A stretch of DNA of 64,000 nt, from contig NZ_BOML01000084.1 of NCBI RefSeq assembly GCF_016862175.1, positions 1-64,000 on the forward strand, read 5' to 3'. Of this stretch, positions 58,379 through 64,000 are shown piece after piece. This DNA comes from Paractinoplanes durhamensis. GTDB taxonomy: Bacteria > Actinomycetota > Actinomycetes > Mycobacteriales > Micromonosporaceae. Every line of letters begins with the position of its first letter. Position 1 is the first letter of the stretch. A program made the position numbers and the translations under genes. Below the pieces are notes generated by a model, which saw only the letters and a program-made list of their open reading frames with translations, had not been told where the DNA came from and made no database searches.

Positions 58379-61300
58379 ATGGTTGCCGCTGCCCGCCGTG
58401 CGTTTGTTCGCGCCGTCGCCGTCACCGCCGTCACCGCCGTCGCCCTGATCGGCAGTCGCGTGCCGGCGTCCGCTGACGTCACCGACGGGCTTGTTCTTCG
58501 CTACGACCTCAGCCAGACCACGGGCACCGCCGTCGTTGACGACTCCGGTAACGGGCACGGCGGCACGCTGGTGGGCGACGCCTCCTGGTCGGCGTCCGGC
58601 GGCCTGAAACTGGGCGGCACCAACGGGTACGTCCGGCTGCCGAACGACATCCTGTCCGGACTGCGGCAGATCACCGTCTCGGCCGACGTGCTGATCGACC
58701 CCGCGCAGGCCACGCCGTACATGATCTGGGCGATGGGCAACACCGACGCCGCGGGCGTCGGCAACGGCTATGTGTTCACCACCGGCGACACCTACCGGGC
58801 GTCGATCGCGAGTGGCAACTGGTCGACCGAGCAGACCACGCGGTCCGCCTCGCCGTTGCCGCGGGGGGTGTGGGTGAGCATCGCGTACACCCTGGACAGC
58901 TCCGGGGTGGCCACCGCCTACCTGAACGGCGCGGCCGTCGCCACCCAGGCCGGCGTCACCCTCACCCCGGCCGGCCTCGGCGGCGGTACGACGACCGCCA
59001 ACTACCTGGGTCGCTCGGTCTACACCGCGGACGCCTACCTGCGCGGGCAGGTTCGCAATTTCCGGATCTACGACCGGGCGCTGAGCGCCACCGAGGCGAA
59101 CGGCATCGCCATCACCGACAGCGTGCGGGTGGTGGCCGACCGGGCGGCCTTGACGCTCGGCGACACCAGCGCGGTGACGACCGACCTCACACTTCCGGCG
59201 ACCGGGCCGGTCTACGGCAGCGCGATCACCTGGTCCTCGTCCGATCCCGCGGTGATCAGCGACCGCGGCGTGGTGACCCGGCAGGCCGCCGACGCCCAGG
59301 TCACCCTCACCGCGTCGATCAGCAGCGGCGATGTCAAGGACACCCGCGCCTTCACGGTGACCGTGCCGGCCGACCTGTCCGACGCCGCGAAGGCCGCCGA
59401 GGCGGCGGCCGCGCTCACCGTCGCCAACGTCGACGACGTACGCGGAAACCTCACCCTCCCGGTGACCGGCCGCTACCAGAGCCGGATCTCCTGGGCCTCG
59501 GCCGACCCGGCGATCATCACCGCTACCGGCGAGGTGCACCGGCCCACCGCCGGGAGCCCGGCCGGCAAGGTCGGACTCACCGCGACGGTGCGGGTCGGCT
59601 CGGCCACCGCCGTCCGCACGCTGGTCGCCACCGTGCCGCCGCTGCCCGCCGCGTCGCCGCTCGCCGGCTACACCTTCGCCTATTTCACCGGCAACACCGT
59701 CGCCGGCGAGAAGATCTACTTTGCGGCGAGCGAGGGCAACAACGCCCTGAAGTGGAAGGAACTCAACGGCGGCAACCCGGCCCTCGCCTCGACGTTGGGC
59801 ACCAAGGGACTGCGCGACCCGTTCCTGATCCGCTCCCCGGAGGGCGACAAGTTCTATCTCATCGCCACCGACCTGTCGATCGGCGGCGGCACGTCGTGGG
59901 ACGCCTCGCAGCGTCAGGGCAGCCGTTACATCGAGGTCTGGGAGTCCACCGACCTGGTCACCTGGGGACAGCAGCGGCACGTGCTGGTCTCCCCGCCGAC
60001 GGCCGGCAACACCTGGGCACCCGAGGCCTTCTGGTCGGCGGAGCTCGGGTCGTACGTCGTCTACTGGGCCTCGAAGATCTACGCCGCGTCGGACCCCGGG
60101 CATACCGGCACCACCTACAACAAGATGCTGTACGCGACCACGCGTGACTTCGTGACGTTCAGCGACGCCCAGGTGTGGCAGGACTTCGGTGCCTCCCGCA
60201 TCGACAGCACGGTCATCGCGGAGAACGGCGTCTATCACCGATTCACCAAGGACGAGGGCGGTGTCACCGGATGCAGTGACATCATCCAGGAACGCGCCGA
60301 CTCCCTCGTGGCCGTCGACGACGCGTCCGACCCGGCCTGGGACCCGGACAACCCGAAGTGGAAGATCGTCGCGTCCTGCATCGGCAAGGCCGCCGGGACG
60401 TCGGCGGTGGAGGGCCCCACCGTCTTCAAGGCCAACCCCGGTGACACCTCCGGCAACAAGTACTACCTGTTCGTCGACGAGTACGGCGGGCGCGGCTACA
60501 TCCCGCTCGGCACCGACGACCTCAACCAGCCGCAGTGGAAGGTGCCGGCCGCCTACACGCTGCCGGCCAGCCCTCGCCACGGCACCGTCCTGCCGGTCAC
60601 CAAGGCCGAACTCGACCGGCTCACCGGCGCTCCGCAACCGCTCCCGGCCGGCGCGGACGGCCTGATCGCCCGCTACCCGCTGGAGACCGGCACTGCCGAC
60701 GCCTCCGGCAACGGCAACAACGCCCAACTGCTGGGTGGCGCGACCTTCGCGGACGGCAGCCTCACGTTCGGCGGGACGAACGGCTACCTCCAGCTGCCGA
60801 ACAACGCGCTGGCCGGTCTGGACGCCATGACGGTCTCGGTCGAGGCCTGGGTCGATCCGGCCCAGACGACGCCGTACTTCCTGTGGGGCATGGGTAACAC
60901 CTCCGCAGGCACCGGCAACGGTTACGTCTTCAGCACCGGGGACAGCGCCTACCGGGCCGCGATCGCCTCGGGGAACTGGACCACCGAGCAGAACGCCACC
61001 AGCGGCAGTGCGCTGCCCCGCGGCGCGTGGCACACGCTCACGTACACGCTCGGGGGTGGGACGGCGACGCTCTACCTCGACGGACGCCAGGTCGGGGCGA
61101 ACGCCGCGGTCACCCTGACGCCGGGTTCGATCGGTGGCGGCGTCACCACCGCGAACTACATCGGACGGTCGGTCTACACCGGCGACAAGTACTTCAAGGG
61201 CCGGATGCGCGACTTCCGCCTGTACAACCGGTCCCTGGCGGCCGGCGAGGTCGCTCAGATCGGCGCGAACGCCACCGTGGTGACCGCCGTGACGCTCGAC

Positions 61301-63379
61301 AGCCTCAAGGCGCCGGCGTTGATCGACGGCGACGCGGGCACCATCGTGCTCCCGGTCAAGGCCGGCACCGACGTGCGCAACCTCGCGCCGGTCTTCACCG
61401 TCGCGGGTGGTTCGGCGGTGACCGGCGCGGAGGCCGGCGACTGGTCCACGGCGCGCCGCATCACCGTCACCAGCCCGGCCGGGGTGACCCGCGGGTACAC
61501 GGTGACGACCCGGGTGATGCGCTCGCCGGTCCTGCCCGGCCTGTACGCCGATCCGAACATCGTGCGGTTCGGTGACACCTACTACATCTATGCGACGACG
61601 GACGGCTTCGACGGCTGGAGCGGTACGACGTTCACCGTCTGGTCGTCCACCGACCTGGCCACCTGGACGAAGCACGGCACGATTCTCGACCTGGCCGACG
61701 TCTCGTGGGCGCACACCAACGCGTGGGCGCCGTCCGCGGCCTATGCGAACGGGACGTACTACTTCTATTTCTGTGCCGCCGGCAACATCGGGGTGGCGAC
61801 CTCGGACTCGCCGACCGGACCGTTCACCGACTCCGGGGCACCGCTGGTCAACCGCCAGGACTTCGGCGGCGCCCAGCAGATCGACCCGGCGGCGTTCACC
61901 GACGACGACGGCCGGAGCTACCTGTACTGGGGCAACGGCACCGCCTATGTGGCCCCGCTGAACGCGGACATGACCTCGCTGGGGGAGCGGCGCACCATCA
62001 CCGGGCTCACCGACTTCCGCGAGGGCCTGTTCATGAACAAGCGGAACGGCGTCTACCACCTGACCTACTCGATCGACGACACCCGCAGCGAGAACTACCG
62101 GGTCGGCTACGCCACCGCCACCAGCCCGTACGGTCCGTTCACCGCGCGTGGCGTCATCCTGGCCAAGGACCGTTCGCTGGGCATCCTGGGTACCGGGCAC
62201 AGCTCGATCGTGCAGGTGGCCGGCGTCGACGAGTGGTACATCGCCTACCACCGCTTCGCGATCCCCGGCGGCGACGGGACGCACCGGGAGACGACGCTCG
62301 ACCGTGTCTACTTCGACGACGACGGCTTCATCCGGCCGGTCGTGCCGACCCTGGAGAGCGTCGACCCGCTCAGCTACACCGGAGTGCTGCCGACCGCCAA
62401 CCTTCCGGCTTCGGGATGGCTGGGCTCGGGCGCGACACTCACGCTCACCGGCGGGGCCGGCAACAGCGAGCTTCAGTACGCGGTGACGCCCGGCAACTGG
62501 GTCACCTACACCGACCCGGTCGCCCTGCCCGCAGGCAGTTACACCGTGTCGTACCGGGCGCGGGGCACCAACCGCATCCTCAGCGCTCCGGTGGACGTCC
62601 GGGTGCAGGTCGACGCGGAGGCGCCGATGACCGCGGCGGAGGTGACCACGACCGGCACGACATCGACGGTGACGCTGAGCGCCCAGGACACCGAGTCCGG
62701 GGTCGCCGCGATCGCCTACCGGGTCGGTAGCGGGGCCTGGCAGGACTACCGGAAGCCGTTCACCGTCACCGGGGTCCAGCAGGTCCAGTTCCGGGCCACC
62801 GACCACGCCGGGAACGTCGCGGACGTGCAGAGCATCAGCGTCCCGCTGGTCCGCGACACGACCGGGCCGGAGGTCGCCGCGACCACCAGCCCGGCGCGGG
62901 CCACCGGCACGGCCGGCTGGTTCACCTCCGCGGTATCGGTGATCGTGACGGCCACCGACCCGTCCGGCGTCCCGATCCGCGAGTATCGCGTCGACGGTGG
63001 CGGGTGGCGCACGTACACCGGTCCGATCCCGGTCCGCGACGGCGTGACGACCGTGTCGGTCCGGGCCACCGACGGATGGGGAAACCAGTCGCCGGTGAAA
63101 GCCCTGACCGTCAAGCGCGACACGGTGAAGCCGGCCGCGGACGCGGAGGTGACCAAGGCGAAACGAACGGCGACGATCCGGTTGACCGCGACCGACGCGA
63201 CCTCCGGCATCCAGCTCATCCAGTACCGGCTGGACGGCGACCGCACCTGGCACACCTACGGAAAGCCGCTCACGGTGTCCGGGAAGGGCCTGCACGTGAT
63301 CTGGTATCGCGCGGTCGACCGGGCCGGGAACGCGAGCAGCCCTCGTCCGCAGTTGTTCCAGGTGCCACCGAGGAGGTGA
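58379..63379 (+). CDS. Secreted multidomain arabinan-active enzyme: LamG-GH43-LamG-GH43-OmpL47-like repeats
   Basis: The 1666-residue protein has a signal peptide (VRAVAVTAVTAVALIGSRVPASA). Domains: LamG (35-245), Ig-like (250-420), GH43 (430-748), LamG (758-958), Ig-like (965-1040), GH43 (1053-1331), a beta-rich module (1345-1415) and about three OmpL47-like repeats (1415-1665). Each GH43 keeps its acid triad candidates: GLRDPFLI, RIDSTVIAE and VEGPTVF in the first; LYADPNIV, QIDPAAF and FREGLFM in the second. The two LamG domains are close copies (FGGTNGYLQLPN and LGGTNGYVRLPN). GH43 members cleave arabinan or xylan side chains; this one probably degrades plant arabinan. The ATG at 58379 follows the promoter by 57 bp. 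Confidence 0.9.
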   Translation: MVAAARRAFVRAVAVTAVTAVALIGSRVPASADVTDGLVLRYDLSQTTGTAVVDDSGNGHGGTLVGDASWSASGGLKLGGTNGYVRLPNDILSGLRQITVSADVLIDPAQATPYMIWAMGNTDAAGVGNGYVFTTGDTYRASIASGNWSTEQTTRSASPLPRGVWVSIAYTLDSSGVATAYLNGAAVATQAGVTLTPAGLGGGTTTANYLGRSVYTADAYLRGQVRNFRIYDRALSATEANGIAITDSVRVVADRAALTLGDTSAVTTDLTLPATGPVYGSAITWSSSDPAVISDRGVVTRQAADAQVTLTASISSGDVKDTRAFTVTVPADLSDAAKAAEAAAALTVANVDDVRGNLTLPVTGRYQSRISWASADPAIITATGEVHRPTAGSPAGKVGLTATVRVGSATAVRTLVATVPPLPAASPLAGYTFAYFTGNTVAGEKIYFAASEGNNALKWKELNGGNPALASTLGTKGLRDPFLIRSPEGDKFYLIATDLSIGGGTSWDASQRQGSRYIEVWESTDLVTWGQQRHVLVSPPTAGNTWAPEAFWSAELGSYVVYWASKIYAASDPGHTGTTYNKMLYATTRDFVTFSDAQVWQDFGASRIDSTVIAENGVYHRFTKDEGGVTGCSDIIQERADSLVAVDDASDPAWDPDNPKWKIVASCIGKAAGTSAVEGPTVFKANPGDTSGNKYYLFVDEYGGRGYIPLGTDDLNQPQWKVPAAYTLPASPRHGTVLPVTKAELDRLTGAPQPLPAGADGLIARYPLETGTADASGNGNNAQLLGGATFADGSLTFGGTNGYLQLPNNALAGLDAMTVSVEAWVDPAQTTPYFLWGMGNTSAGTGNGYVFSTGDSAYRAAIASGNWTTEQNATSGSALPRGAWHTLTYTLGGGTATLYLDGRQVGANAAVTLTPGSIGGGVTTANYIGRSVYTGDKYFKGRMRDFRLYNRSLAAGEVAQIGANATVVTAVTLDSLKAPALIDGDAGTIVLPVKAGTDVRNLAPVFTVAGGSAVTGAEAGDWSTARRITVTSPAGVTRGYTVTTRVMRSPVLPGLYADPNIVRFGDTYYIYATTDGFDGWSGTTFTVWSSTDLATWTKHGTILDLADVSWAHTNAWAPSAAYANGTYYFYFCAAGNIGVATSDSPTGPFTDSGAPLVNRQDFGGAQQIDPAAFTDDDGRSYLYWGNGTAYVAPLNADMTSLGERRTITGLTDFREGLFMNKRNGVYHLTYSIDDTRSENYRVGYATATSPYGPFTARGVILAKDRSLGILGTGHSSIVQVAGVDEWYIAYHRFAIPGGDGTHRETTLDRVYFDDDGFIRPVVPTLESVDPLSYTGVLPTANLPASGWLGSGATLTLTGGAGNSELQYAVTPGNWVTYTDPVALPAGSYTVSYRARGTNRILSAPVDVRVQVDAEAPMTAAEVTTTGTTSTVTLSAQDTESGVAAIAYRVGSGAWQDYRKPFTVTGVQQVQFRATDHAGNVADVQSISVPLVRDTTGPEVAATTSPARATGTAGWFTSAVSVIVTATDPSGVPIREYRVDGGGWRTYTGPIPVRDGVTTVSVRATDGWGNQSPVKALTVKRDTVKPAADAEVTKAKRTATIRLTATDATSGIQLIQYRLDGDRTWHTYGKPLTVSGKGLHVIWYRAVDRAGNASSPRPQLFQVPPRR

Positions 63380-63411
63380 CCGCCGAGGCCGCCCGGCGCG
63401 CGCCGGCCCTA

Positions 63412-63425
63412 TGGGAGCGCTCCCG
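63412..63425. promoter_or_regulatory. CebR/CelR-like operator before the GH5 gene
   Basis: TGGGAGCGCTCCCG matches the CebR/CelR box TGGGAGCGCTCCCA, as I recall it, at thirteen of fourteen bases; the inner 12 bases are a perfect palindrome. It lies 55 bp before the GH5 start. CebR is a LacI-family cellobiose-sensing repressor of cellulase genes in Streptomyces and relatives. Confidence 0.8.
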
Positions 63426-63479
63426 CAGCTGCTAGCTTGAACATCGGTTCTGGTCGATCGCTGCCGAGGAGACCGTGTC

Positions 63480-64000
63480 ATGCGGAGAGCCATCGTCGCT
63501 GTTCTCGCTGCATTCGCTGGGGTGCTCGGCGCGGCCGGGCCGGCCGTCGCCGCGGTGCAGCCGGCGTCGAACGCCGGGTTTGTCACCCGCTCCGGCAGCA
63601 CGCTCAAGCTGAACGGCAAACCGTTCCGCTTCGGTGGCACCAACAACTACTACCTGTTCTACAAGAGCCGGGCGATGGTCGACGACGTCTTCGCCGACGC
63701 GCGGACGGCCGGCTTCGACGTGATGCGGACCTGGGCGTTCGGCCTGATCGGCAACGCCGACGGCAGCAACTCGGTCGCCCCGGCGCCGGACGGCGTGTAC
63801 TTCCAGTACTGGGACGGCGAGAAGCCGGCCTTCAACGACGGGCCCAACGGGCTCGAGCGCCTCGACTACGTCATCGCCGCGGCGCAAAAGGCCGGGCAGC
63901 GGCTCGTGCTGCCGCTGACCAACAACTGGTCCGACTTCGGCGGCATCGACCAGTACGTACGCTGGCGCGGCGCCTCGTACCACGACGACTTCTACACCGA
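63480..64000 (+). CDS. Secreted GH5-family glycoside hydrolase (mannanase/cellulase type), 3' end outside window
   Basis: The first 173 codons show a signal peptide (MRRAIVAVLAAFAGVLGA, cleavage near AVAA) and the start of a GH5 barrel of the mannan endo-1,4-beta-mannosidase kind: LNGKPFRFGGTNNYYLFY, VFADARTAGFDVMRTWAFG, LDYVIAAAQKAGQRLVLPLTNNWSDFGG. The catalytic acids lie beyond the window edge. GAGGAG precedes the ATG at 63480 by eight bases. A CebR-like box upstream suggests induction by cello-oligosaccharides. Confidence 0.88.
   Translation, partial: MRRAIVAVLAAFAGVLGAAGPAVAAVQPASNAGFVTRSGSTLKLNGKPFRFGGTNNYYLFYKSRAMVDDVFADARTAGFDVMRTWAFGLIGNADGSNSVAPAPDGVYFQYWDGEKPAFNDGPNGLERLDYVIAAAQKAGQRLVLPLTNNWSDFGGIDQYVRWRGASYHDDFYT

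Noticed and set aside
58328..63646. 1772-codon minus-strand frame opposite the GH43 gene
   Set aside because: The plus strand has a signal peptide, LamG and GH43 domains; the antisense frame is an artefact of high GC with low-complexity Arg/Gly/Val sequence.
1..64000. Mobile elements, CRISPR arrays, tRNA or rRNA genes
   Set aside because: I searched by eye for transposase or integrase motifs, spaced short repeats and cloverleaf ends and found none.

Overview
The window is GC-rich, densely packed DNA with frequent GTG starts, ATGA/GTGA gene overlaps, a LAL-type LuxR regulator, a modular NRPS, Ser/Thr kinase signalling and CebR-like operators. This suggests a filamentous actinomycete, most likely of the Micromonosporaceae (Actinoplanes-like); that assignment is inference from gene content. 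I see no rRNA, tRNA, CRISPR array, transposase or phage gene.

Region 1 (1-11400) is the edge of a natural-product cluster. It holds the 3' end of an NRPS gene (C-terminal part of a C domain, then A-PCP-C-A*-PCP-TE, with the last A domain badly eroded), a convergent LAL regulator containing a TTA codon, a family-1 glycosyltransferase and a divergent metallo-beta-lactamase-fold hydrolase.

Region 2 (11429-32041) is a large catabolic locus, almost all on the minus strand. One operon runs from a copper amine oxidase through a complete Dpp/Opp-type ABC importer (with an alpha/beta hydrolase between permease and ATPase genes) into five small hydrolase or deaminase genes (TIM-barrel amidohydrolase, cytidine-deaminase fold, creatininase, cyclase, cytosolic gamma-glutamyltransferase-like) and a TauE/SafE exporter. 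A second operon encodes a Rieske oxygenase, a glutamine-synthetase-like ligase, an aldehyde dehydrogenase and an in-frame fusion of a class V PLP enzyme to a sarcosine-oxidase-like flavoenzyme. A GntR/FCD regulator lies between them. The palindrome ATTGGATCCAAT, which I recall as the VanR operator, occurs in full or nearly so before each operon start. I read the locus as a GntR-controlled pathway that imports and degrades an amine or amide compound through glutamylated intermediates; the substrate is unknown.

Region 3 (32197-40078) is signalling: a STAS antagonist plus anti-sigma-type ATPase, a GGDEF/EAL protein, a small ORF coupled to a STAS protein lacking the usual serine, a VIT1-type transporter, a PAS-PAS hybrid histidine kinase and a soluble PAS-MCP protein.

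Region 4 (40250-49917) is a tetrahydrofolate one-carbon island: two full and one decayed GcvT/LigM-like methyltransferases, TetR and LacI regulators, then metF, purU, folD, pabB and folE in a tightly overlapping operon. Together they could accept methyl groups on THF, oxidise them to formate and maintain the folate pool.

Region 5 (49954-64000) carries an FAD monooxygenase, a GAF/PAS histidine kinase split by a frameshift, a membrane Ser/Thr kinase, a ferric-reductase-like flavocytochrome divergent from a DUF2231-type membrane protein, a large secreted double-GH43 enzyme behind a LacI-type operator, and the start of a secreted GH5 enzyme behind a CebR-like box.
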